From Aquanectria penicillioides (taxonomy: Eukaryota > Ascomycota > Sordariomycetes > Hypocreales > Nectriaceae): DNA of 64,000 nt. The stretch covers positions 2,108,001-2,172,000 of the forward strand of contig PYIU01000004.1 of assembly GCA_003415625.1 (NCBI GenBank), read 5' to 3'. The translations under genes were made by a program, and so were the position numbers. A model generated the notes under the pieces. It had not been told where the DNA came from and ran no database searches. It saw only the letters and a program-made list of their open reading frames with translations. Below are positions 9,970-23,256 of this stretch, piece after piece. The number at the start of each line of letters is the position of its first letter. The first letter of the stretch is position 1.

Positions 9970-12900
9970 CAGAAAGGGCAGAGCGAGGGAAAGGATTCAA
10001 CACCCGTCTCTCTCTCCTTCATCTCCATCCGTCCCGTCATTGCAGGCAGTGCACTAGCTGGGTAAGCTGCTTCCTTTTTGTTGCATCTTGCTTCTTACTT
10101 CACCTATTACCTGTGACCTGTGCAAACACTTTCCCGTCCCCCGTCCCCGCCTCGGGAGGAGACCTCACAGACGACGGCGGCCTCGACCATGGATCTTTTA
10201 ATGGGGCACGCCCGAACGATCTATTGTAATTAAAACCCGTCAGAACCCTGGCCCGAGACGATGACCTGGCGTTTGACCCGTCCTCCACAGCTCAAAAATC
10301 AATCGTAATCATGCGGTTAGAGAATGAGTTGGATGCAGGCAGCCTACTGTGGTGGTGCTGTTGTTTCATAGAATATGCCACAGCTCCGTCGTTGTGGGCA
10401 AAGCTCAATGCCTCTCATGCCCGTCCAAGCGCATAACTAGCCGCCGGCGTTGTGCTTGCGCCAAACGGTCCAACGGCCCCTCAACCCGTCACACGAGCCC
10501 CCGGCACGGGTTCAGCCTACGGCCCCAACATCTTCTTTTTTTAACAACTTACCTATGAAGGATGCATGTGCATGTAGAACTCTGCCGATGTCGAAGAAAG
10601 AGAAATGCAAATCGACAAGTCATTATGCAGTGAGCAGCAAGGGAGCTACCGGTACGACCGCATTGCTCTTTTCCTGCTCTCTCTTCTTCAAACACACATC
10701 GCGCGTCTTAATTAACAATCCCTGTCCGACAGGGTTTGTCGTGGGAGGGAACGTGGTACGAGGACCCAAGGTCTCCAACCCATCCACGACGGATGACAAT
10801 ACAGGGTCGACCACACCAAGAAAGACGAGGCGGACGGCGTCATTGGCGGAGCGGTGCCAGCCCTGACGGGCCTCCTAGATGAACCATCTCGCTCTCCGTC
10901 GTCACCACCTGCCCCCCTGGCACCGGATCTCATCCCCAATCCTGGCCCTCCGCCCAATGCCCCTGGGAAGTTGGAGCCCCGACACTCCACAGCACCGAGC
11001 GGCTGGTTGAGTTGGGCAAATTGGGACTGGGATGGTCCCGGTAGCATCGCTCCGCCATGGCTTGTCGCGTCGTGTGCTTGACCCTCGTCTTGACACTGGC
11101 CACGGTCGTATCGCGCGCCTCGGTCGCGACATGCTTGGACGCGCTTCGTTCTGATGGTGTCGCCCAATCTTAAAGGTTGGGGTGGTTCTGTTTTGTTTTT
11201 CTTTTCTTTTTTTTCTTTTTTTTTTTCAAAAGCTCACAGTGTCTGACATCACTGCGCGTCGTCGGTGCATGTGCATCTGCGAGTCCCCTTCCCTTCAACA
11301 CGGCCCATGAGACACACAAAGGCTAGGAGACACTTTTTGGCCTTCCGGCTCGGTCTGTACCTTACAGGATCGTGTCGAGGCCAGCCAGCCACACCAACCA
11401 AAAGGAGTCTGGAGGGGCGGGAACCACGGCTCGGCCCCGGCCACTCACCCCCGGTACCATCGCAACCAATCAATGCCACGAGGCCTCTCCACCCCACGCC
11501 AAACCTTTTGCGCCTAGAGGGAAAAGATGGGATGAGGAGCTCACCACCACTCACTAGGATCCCCCAGGACTCGACTTTGACAATCCCCATACCCCTCGGA
11601 CGACTTCCTATAGCAAGCCTTCAATGGCCCCGGTCACCAAAAAGAGCATGCCCTGGCAGCCGCCCCGCGTGTATCTCGCATACCGCGTGAGATCGTCCGA
11701 GGCACACACTCTGGCTAACCTAGGATTACTGTGATGGATGGAGCTGCGACTCCTCTCCCCCTGCCCATAAGCCCGGTTCCGAAAGTAGTGGGTTTGTTGA
11801 CCCAAGGCGAAAAAAATGTTGTCTTCTTCATCCGGGTCCTTGTTGGGTTTCCTCGTCCAAATTGCGAATTTCCGTACTTGCTAGGGCCGGGCCTGAGGCG
11901 CACGAAGTTCAGGACTTGAAAGCGGCGATGACCGATCCTTGCCCATGGCCCATTGACCATAAACATTCTTCTGGAGCTTACTATTGCTCAATAGGAGAGG
12001 GGGGAAACTCCTCCAGGACCGCACGGCAATGCAGGGTCATGCTTCCGATGCCAGACATACGTGGAGATCGACAGGCCTGTCTGCAATCGATCGGTAGGGG
12101 TACCTTCTTTGTATCCTCACTGGCGGATGATGGCCTTGTTTCCTCTAGTGATTTCGGCCTTTGGATATCGATCGATGTCTTGGAATCTGCCGAGACGGGA
12201 CAAACCTGATCATCAGGGTCAAGTTTGTCGTGCCTCGATAAAATTTTTCTGTCTGTGACTGTGGCCGCAGATGAGTGCAAGTGTTTCAGCACACAGGAGA
12301 GCAAATGAGTACAGGTGGCTCAGGGGACCGCCTTTGTCAAGAATCTAGGCTGATGAACTGCAGTCTGGGAGTGGTTGATCCATGGTGCAGGGTAGGGATG
12401 TTCTGAATATTTGTCACAGGTTCGACTGGTAACCTTTTTTGTGATCGTCAGCCTTTGAGGCACTGATACCAATGTTCTGGAATGCCGCCTGTGATTCGGG
12501 TTATCTATCAATTCGTTGAGGAGGCTTGGATGTTGTACGTTCCGTCACCAGACCTCCATTGCCTAGAGGGTGATAGTTCCGGTGTGGCATCCAACATCTT
12601 GTTTCGGATGAGATCCGACAATCATGCTGATCCGACTGCCGTTTCCAATGTAAAGCACTGACAGGGTACTGGTTGAATCAGCGGTGCCTTCATCCGTACG
12701 GGTCTTTGAGATAATGGGGCTATTGTTACCCAAAGAAGCACGGATTTGCATGTTACAAGGCTGACTGGTCCTGTTGGCACCTCGTTCACTTCGCTGAGCT
12801 CCCAAGACGCCTAAATCGGCAAAGAACAACCTGTGATCGGTGGAAATGACCCAATAGCATATAGGATATTCACATGCTCAGTTACACAACGGCGCCCGCA

Positions 12901-15645
12901 GATTAGGAGTTGATCTGATTTAGACTCTTTTATTGCTTCTTATCCGCCAAGAAGCACACAACACCAGCACCTGAGAAAAGCACTTTGCCGCGTGTGCTTG
13001 CTCCCTCCTGTATACGCCCAGTGGCGTGACTTACACAGCCATTCCCCAGACCTGAGCACATGTCATCGCCGATGATGTTCAAATGAAGCCCCAACCCCCC
13101 CCTGGAGGAGCAATTTTTGGGGCCAACACGAACTAAGCCCCGCCTTGAGTCCGTTGGAGCTGGGAAGCTCGACGAGACATGTGGTCTAAGACGTGGCGAG
13201 GCTATTCGCCCACAGCCCACGGCCCACGGCTCCTGACCCACGACCCACGATTGACGATGGGTGATCCGAAGCCAGAGCTTTGGGGAAGCTACCAGTGGAT
13301 GGGATGGGCTGGGTGAGAGGTAGCCGGGAGGTGCGCAGGGAGAGAGGCGAAACCGCGGGGATGAGGAGACTGGCAAGGGACAGACACGCGCAGAGGGGGG
13401 GAGCATAAGCTGGGATTTGCTCACTTCTTTTGAGCTATATCGCGTTTTAGGAGAACGTGGGAGCATTCAGGTGGGGCGAAAGGAACAGCGGTAGATGGAC
13501 CCTGACACAAAAGTCCAAAAGTTTACACAAAGGCACTCACGTGGAGGAATAAGGGGGGAGAGGGAGACAGAAGGCTAGGGAAGAAGAATCAATGAATGAA
13601 TGAATGCATGTGTGAATAGATGCATGGAAGGACTGTAAAAAGCAAAGAAGAACAAAAAAAGGTGATAAGTGATAGAATATTTCATCGCATCACTAGACGC
13701 AGGGAGTTCATCGAGTCGCATGGCGCACGAGCCAGCGACCAATGCCACCTTCGAGAGTGTTTGAGTTCTGAGCAATCAGAGGTGCATCTGCTCTTGCCCA
13801 AACCTACTTAGCACCAGCCAGTGTTGTCATATAGCTCGCTCAGACTGTTTTTCCGAGGCAAGCAGGTACCCGTCGGTTCTCCCTGCGTTTTTGTAACCTA
13901 GGTGCCTAGTAGGTACCTTGGGACATGCCTTAGTACCTGCCTTAGGACCTGCCTTAGGCCACTTACTTAGTCTTGTGGAAACAAGTGCATCCATTTATCC
14001 ACCGCCCATACATCACACGAAACCAAACCTCTCACCTATCTGCTGTTCTCACACAATGGCATTTACCGAGGTACGTTACGGCTCTGTCCTTGAAACTTGC
14101 GTCGCCCAGAGAGCAAACGTCGTAGATCTTCCAGCCGGGAGCCCACCAGGTCTCGCTACCCCGATCGGATGCCAGTGAGTCCATCGGTTGTCATCCATCC
14201 ACCGTCGTTGCTAGGACAATTTGTTTATTCGGCGCATCTCGCCATCACAAGCGGTGTTACCCTCGGCCATCGAAGACAGTGTCTCATGCCTCCACCTAAA
14301 CGCCACGCACGTCTGGAGCTCTGCTAGGACGGCAAGCAAGGAGGGCAAGCTGCGGATGTGGTGCGGAAGCGCTAGTACTGCTGACATGATTCATTCAAGA
14401 CGCCTACAGAGCCTCGACCGAGTCCCAAGGGATCCCAGCTGACTGAGCATTTCTAGAGTCGCGTGGTCAACTATCGCAGCATCGTGGGCAACATCCATCA
14501 CCAGGTCATCTCTGGCAGTGGCAAGCATCACAATGTGATGCTGTCAAGACTTAACCCGTGTGGATAACTAACCCCGCGAGTATCACCGGTCTCGGGCACA
14601 CGCCGGACCTTAACACTGAGCAAACAGTCCGTCCGCCACCCCATCGGGGTTTTGTACCCAGCCTCCTGCTGGTCATTGCCCCCGTTGGGAGCATTCCCCA
14701 GTGGCCTGTGCCCCATCCGGCTTGGATGTCTCGACCGCGGCTGTGGATCCGATCAATTGGGTTGGTGACCTGCTTCTACGACTGCACGTCTGATGGAGAC
14801 CTTGGGGAGGTGATGGGGACGCTAACAAGTCTGGCCACCAGAACGACAGCTCATGAGGATGGGGTCGGTCTCGCTGATGCCGCCTGGAAGCTGGTAGAGC
14901 ATGCCATCACTTCTTGGGATCTCTTGTTTATCAGCAGAGCTGATAAGATTCTCTCACTCATCACAATTTCTCTTTGATTGTTTTTCTCTGCTTGCATTGT
15001 CTCTGTCAACATCCCGCTGAGCCGCGCGTGGTCTCTGTTTTCTCGAGGCAAACTGAGCTTGCTTTTGCTCCCCCCATTCATCCGCTTCCGAGGCGCTTCA
15101 TCCGAACCCCTCTCACTCTTTTTCTTTTGTCGGTCGGCAAGGCCGCCTGCTTTCAGAGACTTGACAAACAATGCTGATTGTAACGGAGAACCGCGAAGTA
15201 CGCAGTGAAGCAAGTGCTGTGCTCGGACTCTGCATCTGGAGCCAGGATAGACCTGTGTTGCTGATGTGATGCAGGTTTTTCTTGCCCAGGAAGCAAGATG
15301 ATGCAAGGGTCATGTCAGGGACAGCTTTTGTCTGCATACCAGACTTTCAAGCCCGAGCTCCTGGACGACAATCTCACATACCTGCAGGTCTGACGGGAGG
15401 GATGGTTGGGATTGGCAGCCCTCTATGCAGGAATGCCCCTCTGCCCAAGGGGGTCTGTTGATCAACATGAATACAGCAAGGCTGTGGAGGGTGTGTGTGC
15501 TCCACGGCCGTGTCTCAAAGCACGGTCGACTGCCCAGTACTATGCTAAATATTTGTATATCATGCCGTCGTATCCCTGATGTGATCCCTTCAACGCCCAA
15601 TTTTTGTTGCATGTTAATCTCGTGCTGCACAGCAGTCGGCCCACC

Positions 15646-17025
15646 ATGGAGCGCTCAAGCAAGCTCGCTGACTTGAAGCTGGTTTCGAAATACTATCCTG
15701 TCGCAAACTATTCGTATCCACATCCCGAGCGTCGCTCCCATAATGGACATAATGGACGAAGTCGAACCTCAAGTGACAGGGCGTCGCTAGGATCGGACGG
15801 ATCTGCCCCTGGCCTCATCGATGACCGGACCGACTCGGAGGCTTCCCTGGACGACGACTATCAGTATCACGCTCACGCCACCGAGCTATGGGATAGCTTC
15901 TGGAAGCGGGACGCGGGGAATAGGGAGGGGGACACCGATGCTCCACCTCGGAAGCAATACCCAGCCTTGATACCCTCGCCCCAGCAGAGGAGAAGACGGG
16001 CTTTGGAGGACCGCAAAATCCCTGCCTGGCCTCTGCCTGAGAGCCAGAACCGACCCCGGTTCCGAAAGCCTGGCGCAACCTACTCACCATTTCCCCAGCT
16101 GGTCCCTCTGCCGCCTCGAACCACGTCACTCACACCCTCATGGCAATGTTCCCGAGAGAAGCAAATGCCTCAACGCCCTCCTCGTCCAGATGACGAGGTG
16201 ATTAAACGAGCCCATGACGAAATTGCCAAGCACGGCAGCAATGCGGTCAAGCAGACGCAAGTTGAGAAGGTTGAGCCCATCAAATTCGAACCTGCGAAGC
16301 CGATTCTGGGTGAGGCCATCGAGCATCCTCCAGTTGAGGGCACACATCCTCTTGATAAAGTCCTCATCGGTCCTCTTAATGAGGTTATCCGATGCACCGA
16401 AATTGAAATTTCCTGTCCTCCACCTCAACGACCCTCCACAGCTATGGCGCATTTTGCCATTTCTCCAGATGCATGCAAGATGAACTTCTCACGACCCGTC
16501 ACACCTAGAGATAGTCGCACTCCTACGTCTGTAGACAGCCGCCCAAACACGTCTTTGGATACCCGTCCTACCACGTCTCTAGAAACTCGCCCAAGCAGCC
16601 CTGTTGAGGAGCCAGCCTTAATTTATTCAACAAACAGCCGATCTGCCACGCACTTGCCCTTCCCAGAGTCAAGGTCATTGCAATCTATGCTTCCTAAGAA
16701 ATCGGTCCCTTGTCTGCGAACAGTACGAGGACCTGACCCCGAGCCTCAGTTACACTCTGTCTTCGAATACGACGATAGTGATACCGAATCAGACAGTGAG
16801 TCTGGAGCTCTCTCATTCTTCCGTTTCCATAGACGGGGAAGCAGTGACGGCCGTCGTTTAAGCAAGAGCACTGAGCTGAGTCCCCGACGGCGGCGCACCA
16901 ACGCCAGCACTGCGCCATCATCACCCACTCGTGACCGCTCGGAGCGCAACTCAAAGAGTGAAGCTTCTGGGCGTAAGCGACAAGGGAGCGATGTTATCGG
17001 GCGAATGCTTGGGCGACGCAAATAA
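15646..17025 (+). CDS. Hypothetical basic/disordered protein, 459 aa
   Basis: Single exon starting at an ATG in a near-perfect context (CCCACCATGGAG). The frame continues 14 codons upstream only from a TTG. The N-terminus SSKLADLKLVSKYYPV is the most structured-looking part and is likely conserved. It is followed by a Ser/Asp-rich stretch and an ELWDSFWKRD motif near residue 80. The middle is Pro-rich. A short imperfect repeat, TPTSVDSRPNTSLDTRPTTS, then SLETRPSS, occupies about residues 290-320. The C-terminus contains an acidic patch (YDDSDTESDSESG) next to a Ser/Arg-rich basic tail ending GRMLGRRK. No enzymatic domain is visible and no function is proposed. The low-complexity pattern suggests a regulatory or scaffold protein, possibly phosphorylated. 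Confidence 0.75.
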   Translation: MERSSKLADLKLVSKYYPVANYSYPHPERRSHNGHNGRSRTSSDRASLGSDGSAPGLIDDRTDSEASLDDDYQYHAHATELWDSFWKRDAGNREGDTDAPPRKQYPALIPSPQQRRRRALEDRKIPAWPLPESQNRPRFRKPGATYSPFPQLVPLPPRTTSLTPSWQCSREKQMPQRPPRPDDEVIKRAHDEIAKHGSNAVKQTQVEKVEPIKFEPAKPILGEAIEHPPVEGTHPLDKVLIGPLNEVIRCTEIEISCPPPQRPSTAMAHFAISPDACKMNFSRPVTPRDSRTPTSVDSRPNTSLDTRPTTSLETRPSSPVEEPALIYSTNSRSATHLPFPESRSLQSMLPKKSVPCLRTVRGPDPEPQLHSVFEYDDSDTESDSESGALSFFRFHRRGSSDGRRLSKSTELSPRRRRTNASTAPSSPTRDRSERNSKSEASGRKRQGSDVIGRMLGRRK

Positions 17026-18294
17026 TTCACGACATTTATTTGATTTTACGTTAACACTCCAACTACTTTGTCTCGACGACTAGCGAATTTTTTCCATGAC
17101 ATTTTATGGGTTTAAGTTTTGTTTGATCCAAACAAAATATAATTATCACAACAACGACACTACTACCCCTTCTTCTATTACTTTTTTTTTTATATCTTCT
17201 CTTCTCCCTTGTCTTTTGAACTACATCTACGACACTTGTACAAGAGCACGCAGCGATGAGACAGGACCAGCATGAAGACAGAACGGACTCATTAGCGTGG
17301 AGTTTCGGATACCCAAGGGGGGTTGGTCATGCAGCTACTAGGCCGCCTATCTGTCTATTCTGAGTCGAGAGGAACGATGGATGCGTCCGCATGCCACGGG
17401 GTAAAGCGGAACGATGGTGGGAATGAACACACTTAGGAATTTAGGAGAAAATTGAAAGGCTGGAAAATATGGGATTTGAAAAAGAAGAAAAGTGACGCGG
17501 CTCTGCTGCGAGAAAAAAAAATAATAGACGGTGGATGAATAGAGCCGCAAAGTGCATTCCTGAGCTTTGGCTGAGGTCGCGTGAGTTGGTGGTCGGGATG
17601 GATGACTTGGACTATGGAAACGTGTTAGACGGCTGGAAATAAGGACGATACCACAAAAAATGGTGCAATGTATCCTAGCAACAGATAGAATCGTGAGCAC
17701 AGCTGTTTGCTTGCTTCAACTATTAGTCAAAATAGAAACCCCATATGATATCTTACGCGAAAGTTCCATTCCGATTTGACTGACATACTGAGTGGACTGC
17801 TGCGTATGCCCGGACCGATTGTGATGCAAAGATGGTGTGGTAATGAAAATCAGAATTCCACATGGACTGATGTTTATATCATTGCTCATAAGTCCTCCCT
17901 GATGGAAAAATAACCAGCCCCATTCATATACATACGTACACATTCATTGCTCGCACATGACTTTTCTATCGTCAACACCCTCCCAGCCTCTGTCAACAAT
18001 GAGCATTCCAAAATAACAGAAACCGGTACAACATCCCTTTCGTAAACAGCAGCGCAGGGCATTATCGTCGACGCAACTCATTAACACCTGAACAGTGATA
18101 TCCCTTGCCTTTCTTTTACCCAAACGCCACAACAATGCAAAACAAGTACTGGCCCAGTGTTGGGCATTGTATCGCAGAAGCAAAAAACAAAACAAAAACA
18201 AAAACAAAGACATCGCAAACAAACCTGTGGAAAAGGACACATTGGAAACTTCGGCTCCAGTTCTCATTACTGGAGACACTTTTAGACATTAACA
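17026..18294. other. Convergent intergenic region (3' flanks)
   Basis: Lies between the 3' ends of a + gene and a - gene, so it should hold both 3' UTRs. It is AT-richer than the flanking coding DNA, with T-rich and A-rich tracts (for example 17183-17192 and the CAAAAACAAAAACAAAG run near 18180-18210). No gene is seen. Confidence 0.5.
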
Positions 18295-21123
18295 TCACCT
18301 CGTAGATCTCATGGATCTCATTCTCTTCTCTGTAAATCGTTTAAAGGGGCGCACGCTCAAGCGACGCTCGTCTCTGCCCGCGGCCACACCGAAGAACCAC
18401 ATCGTCTGTTCGCGAGGATCGGCGCGGTCCAAGCCCAGCCGAGTCTCGAGGTCGTGGACTGACCGGACGCTCCGGAAAGCAGCATCCTGGGTGGTTTCGT
18501 CGGCGGCGCAAAGGCTGATGAGCTCAGCCAGGCAAGTAACAGGGTGGGGCAGGCGGAGGGAGCGTCGCCCAGGCAGCATCAGGGAGAGGCATCCCAAGTA
18601 GAGGAACAGGAATGCCAGCAAGACGCCAAAGACTGGCATGTTGGGAAACATCTTGACCTGGCCGAGGAAATTGGTCAGGGCCATGAAGAGGCCACCCGCA
18701 AGGATGGGGATGAAGACAAACAGCACCGACATCAGAGACAGGATCGCGACCCGCCAGTGGCCATTCTTAGTCGCCTTTACGGTGGCTTGGAAGGGGAGGC
18801 AGGCGGCGTAGTCGGCTAGCAGAGACTTCTGGGCGATGGAGCCCGAACCCTTGGAGAGCTCCGCCCAGGGCTGGAGCGTGCGGAGAGACATGTCCAGACT
18901 CTGGAAGAGAAGGAACATGACCATGCCGATGAACGAGGGGAGAAACCCGTACAGAAAATTGGCGGCTGAAAAGGCGCCCTTTCCGGGTCGAGCCGTGAGC
19001 AAGGGCAGATAGCCGCGGTCGAGCCTCGTCTGCGGCAAGAATGAGACGACCATAATGGCAACAATGAAGACGATCATGAAGCTGATGGCGCCAATGATGG
19101 TGAAGTCACGCAGAGCGAGCGGCTGATACCGGTGGCGTATGTACTGGGCCTCGGCCTCGAGGTCATCGCGGGACGAGGCTGGGGAAATCATGTAGCTGGC
19201 CTTCTTGGCAACGACACTATAAGTGGCCTGTCGACTCCGATCATCTTCAGCGACCGACCCAATGCCGTACCACATGCCTCCGACGCGCTGAGTGTCTGGC
19301 TGCCAGTATCCAAGCCTGTCGAGGTGTCGGTCTCGCAGCTGGGCCTTGAACAGGGTACCACGCTGGACGACATCGACGTTCTCGTAGCTCTTAGTGGTGT
19401 TGCTGGGGTTCAGGAGAGGCAAGAGATGGCCGACAGAACGGACATCCCACAGCAGGCCAGTCCATCGTTTGAACCAGAAGACCATCAAGATGGCCGTCGC
19501 GACCAACAAGACGATGTAGATGGCAACAAGCGTCCAGACGACGCCCTGAACCGCAGCCCAAACCCACTTGTGGTCATGGTAGACACAGGTGAAAGCGGTG
19601 CTTTGGAGGGGGATGGTAAAGTTGGCAAGCCAGGTGGCTACACTAAAGAACTGGAACTGCCAAGGACCACTGAAGGCTGGGAGCAGGAAGGTTCTTGGGT
19701 ACAGGTCTCGGAACAATGCGAGATAGCGGACTGAAGGCTCCTCATTGGCCATGGAAGTGAAGGGGATCATGCGCTGTGACGTCGCAACGATGCATTGGGC
19801 GTAAATGAGGATGACGGCAGAGAGGATCTGAGGAAGAAGGCGGAACAAAAAGTACTGCCCGCTGTAGATGCTTCCAGGATAGGGAGTCAATCCATCGCCG
19901 GAGTCAGAGTAGATGGCGGAGAAAATGAGAGCAGCGCTCATGAGAATGCACATGGTCATCAGGATGAGCATTGAGAAAGGTCGGAGGACGGGTGGCTTGT
20001 AATCAAGAGGCGGGTGAGCCCTCTCGACTGGGAGAGACCTGGAACGTCGCTCCTTGCGAGGAGCTGGAGCAATCACAGGAGCATGGCGGCTTGGGTCCGA
20101 GTGTTGGGAGGGAGTAGGTGAGTCAAGGCGGATCGGGTGCTCATGATGAACCACTGTCTCATGGCTTGAATCGGGATCCAGCTCCCTGTCGTCGTCTAAC
20201 TCAGAGCTTTCAATGGTTTCAATGCGCTCTGGCAGCTCGACAGGCTCGGTCGGCAGGCGATCATCGACATAAGCGGGCTGAGGAGGAGTGAGAATAGGCA
20301 TTGCGTGCTCCTCGCTGGGAATCCTCTGAGGGGGGGCGTAGTCGTCTTCTGAATAGTCGTCAGAAGAACTTGAGGGGAAATGCACGGGGGCCGGGCCGCC
20401 GCGATCCCTCGTCAGTGCATCCAGAGCATATTGGATATACGGGGTGTCATCGACACCGGGTGTGACCTTGCCGGCCGCAATGGTCAGCTCATCCTTGATG
20501 TTGGCCATGCGGGCCGCGTTTTCGGCGGCAATCATGGCAAGCTGGGCCTCGTCAAAGCGAACAGTGTGCTCGCCAGAGGTTCTGTGGGCACTGGGCGCAG
20601 TTGGTGCGGCGGGTGGAGGCGCGTAGCCAACGGGTAGTGGAGGACCACCAGGAAATAGTCGATCTGGCCCGTAGATTTCGTTGGTGGAAACTGAGAACGC
20701 AGGTGGCGAAGGAGCGTGAAGAACGGCAGCAGCTGGTGTTGATGATGCGTGACTTAGGCGGTTTGCTTGGCGCTGGCTGAGATCATGATATGGGTGAAGA
20801 GTTGGGAGAGAAGATTGATCGTCGTCGTCGCGGTGAGAAGGATCAGGAGAAAATGTGGGAGGCCCTTGACCTAAGAGAGAGGCGAAGAATGTCAGTGAGG
20901 CTGAGATTGACTAGATAGAGCAGAAAATAAGAAAAGAAGGGGAAAAAAAAAGGAAAATAATAATAATAATAATAATGAGGCGAAAGGACAAAGAAACAGT
21001 GCCGGTCAACCCGACGAGCTGGCGATAAAAGCAGCAACAACGCGAAGAAAAAGAAAAAGAAAGAAGTAAGCTTGACATACGAGGGGCTTCCACGTAATCA
21101 AAGTTGAGGTTTTGGAAGTTCAT
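18295..21123 (-). CDS. DUF3433 multispan membrane protein, 872 aa, two exons
   Basis: Exon 1 is 21123-21081 (MNFQNLNFDYVEAP plus one base) and exon 2 is 20870-18295. The intron 21080-20871 has donor GTATGT and acceptor CTTAG, and splicing makes the Arg codon and a 2619-nt frame. A start at the internal ATG 20535 would lose about 126 well-formed N-terminal residues (for example SGEHTVRFDEAQLAMIAAEN), so I chose the spliced start. The first 300 or so residues are hydrophilic and Pro/Ser/Asp-rich (cytosolic). About eight hydrophobic segments follow, including FSMLILMTMCILMSAALIFS, VWTLVAIYIVLLVATAILMV, FTIIGAISFMIVFIVAIMVV and a last pair before LMLPGRRSLRL. This arrangement is typical of the fungal DUF3433 family (PF11915), whose function is unknown. 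The C-terminal tail is basic. Confidence 0.85.
20956..20976. repeat. (AAT)7 microsatellite in an intron
   Basis: Seven perfect AAT units inside the first intron of the DUF3433 gene. Confidence 0.9.
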
Positions 21124-23256
21124 GGTGAAGGGCGTCAACGGAAACAAAAAATAAGATGGGTAGGACTGCAGCAGAGGCTGTCACACACACAAGCGCTCTG
21201 AGCCCAACGGTAACAGCGACGACACCCTTCCGCTCAGACACGAAGCCAAGAATAAAACGGTTGACCAATTGGTAGCAAGAGATGGAATGCAAAAAAAAGA
21301 GTCATGTTGAGCGGCTAAAGGAATTGAGATATGGTTGGACTATGAAGCTCTTTGGGCGGGAGGTTGGGTTGTCAGCCAGAAGGTTGGGAGGCCATTCCCA
21401 GCCACCAAGTTGCCTGAGAGGTGACGGGGTTGTGCCCCACCATGAGGTGGTTGCTAGCAGGAGCTCCCACGGCCGCGGCGGGCGGGCCGTTCTCAGTGCG
21501 GAGGGGCTCTGGGGCCGCCCCCTGTGATTTGCCGCTGGGCACTGTAGGCAGGGCGAGCAAAAAAAAGCAAGAATTTGTGACTTACCCGTACTCAATTTTT
21601 TTTTTCCCTTTGCCACAACGGCCAGACGAGTCTGGAGATCTGTGTGCTCCTGAGAGGGACCGGTGAGCAGAAAAAAAAAGATGAAGAAGGGAAAAAAGAG
21701 CAGACCACCCTTTCTCAACAGCAGAGAAAAATGCACATTGTCACCTACAGTTAGTGGATTGATGAGTTGTTCCAACGGTTTTCGTTGGACAACTGGTGCC
21801 AGGTGTTCGCTAGGCCCGATTAGGCTTAGCACAGTTACCGACCCTGCGGGAGAAAGAGCGGCCAAGCAGGGGTCCAGCAGCTTGGAAGGGAAGGAATGAG
21901 AGTGGACGGGCGGACACGGGTGTGGACGGGTTGCCGACGGCCTGGGGCCGCAGCCTGTGAGTACCCGTGTGCACCTGTGTTGTGCCTGTCTCGTGTGTCC
22001 CACGTCGAGACACAGAGACTGGACTCACTGGAGTTGAGAGCAGCACGCGAGCTGATCGCATGAACCATCCTACGCCTCATCCCGCCTCATCCCGCCTCAT
22101 CCCGCCCGCCCCTTTGCTTTAGCTTTGGCTTCGGCCTTGGCCTTGGCTTTTGGCCTAAGCCTCCCGCGCATGCCGCATCCCGCCTGTCATCGTCGCCGCC
22201 GGATCGCCATCGTGCATTGCCTAGAAAATTTCCATGGTTGTTCGTCTCCATCTCCAGCCCACGCGACAGGGGCATGAGACAGCGAACAGGCCTCACCAAC
22301 CTCCTCCACGAAGACTCTCTGCGCATCGGATCACTTCCACCACGGCGATATCCATGACGCTGGATCCTGGGGTGCAGACGCGTTCCTGACATTAGGCCAT
22401 TTTGTGCAAGATTTCTAGATCCGACCGATCCCAGCAGCATGGTCAAACCATGGTTGACACTGGCCCTTGATAAACAGCAGTGTTCCTCCCAGCCACCACG
22501 CTACTGTAGTCCCGACAGAATGGACCGAGCTTCATTTAAATACGACTCCCTCTCCTCACTCGCTTGTGACCTTGGGCTTCCCATCGTTGAAGGGCGACGT
22601 CACTTAGTGTCACTCAGTCGCTGCATAATCTCCCCAGTGGCTATAGCGTCCTGAAACACGACGATGCCCCTCTGTACTTGCCGCCTCCCGTCCCCAAAGA
22701 CATTGTGCCGGGAGATTCCTCCCCCCTAAGACATCCGAGATGGCATATAACTTTATCAACCACCCGCCTTTCAGAATATCACAATACGGCCGAGATTTCT
22801 AAGCAGAAACAAGGGAAGAGATTTTGGAGTTCCCAACCACCAATGGTAGGTCGCCGGCCCCCAACGAGTTGATTGCAGCTCAGTGGTAATTTCACACGAG
22901 AACCCTTCCATGAATATGGGACAGAAAAGTCTCGAACAACAAATTAAATCTCCTTGGGTGACCAAAATTTTATTTGACTGACCTCACTCTCAAAGCGAAT
23001 TATCTCCCACTACTATTCAATCCACAAGCACGGGTGCTAACTGAAAATAGCTGAGACGAAAATTAAGAACTCCTTTTGATGTGTGCCACTCTTGAGGAGA
23101 CGGAATAGGCATATAGAATGTATAATTTGTTGTTTGTATTGTAGAAAACCAAGAGGATCAAGGTCCTCCGAAGGAAGCCAAGGCAATTTAAAGTGCTTGC
23201 TGCAGTCAGATGAGCGATATACCGAGAGTAGCCAGCATGTCAACACAAATCAATGA
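21124..23256. other. Intergenic region, 5' side of the DUF3433 gene
   Basis: About 2.1 kb without a supported gene. It should hold the promoter of the minus-strand DUF3433 gene (right of 21123) and the 3' flank of the minus-strand GNAT gene. It contains A/T-rich tracts at 21596-21607 and 21669-21678, three CGCCTCATCC units at 22073-22102, and then a degenerate TTTGGC/CTTGGC run to about 22150. Confidence 0.45.
22073..22102. repeat. Tandem repeat, 3 x 10 bp (CGCCTCATCC)
   Basis: Three perfect head-to-tail 10-bp units, followed by a partial unit and a degenerate GGCCTT/GGCTTT stretch. Confidence 0.85.

Larger units (their letters stand above)
8523..15645. other. Long gene-poor region
   Basis: About 7 kb without a gene I can support. 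Open frames here are short or of biased composition (Pro/Arg/Ser-rich) with no domain signature and no convincing exon joins. It contains a GT/CA hairpin (8857-8967), a 24-base G tract (9946-9969), T-rich tracts at 11194-11226, a GAAT run near 13589, and a cluster of CCTTAGG/GGTACCT short palindromic motifs at about 13864-13970. An ATG followed shortly by a good donor (ATGGCATTTACCGAG then GTACGT at 14056-14076) is present, but I could not find exons to follow it. Confidence 0.4.

Noticed and set aside
12930..13466. 178-codon open frame on the minus strand
   Set aside because: Pro/Ser/Arg-biased, no domain, no good start context and no partner exons.
14056..14076. ATG plus GTACGT donor suggesting a small first exon
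   Set aside because: No downstream exon with a continuous, protein-like frame could be found.
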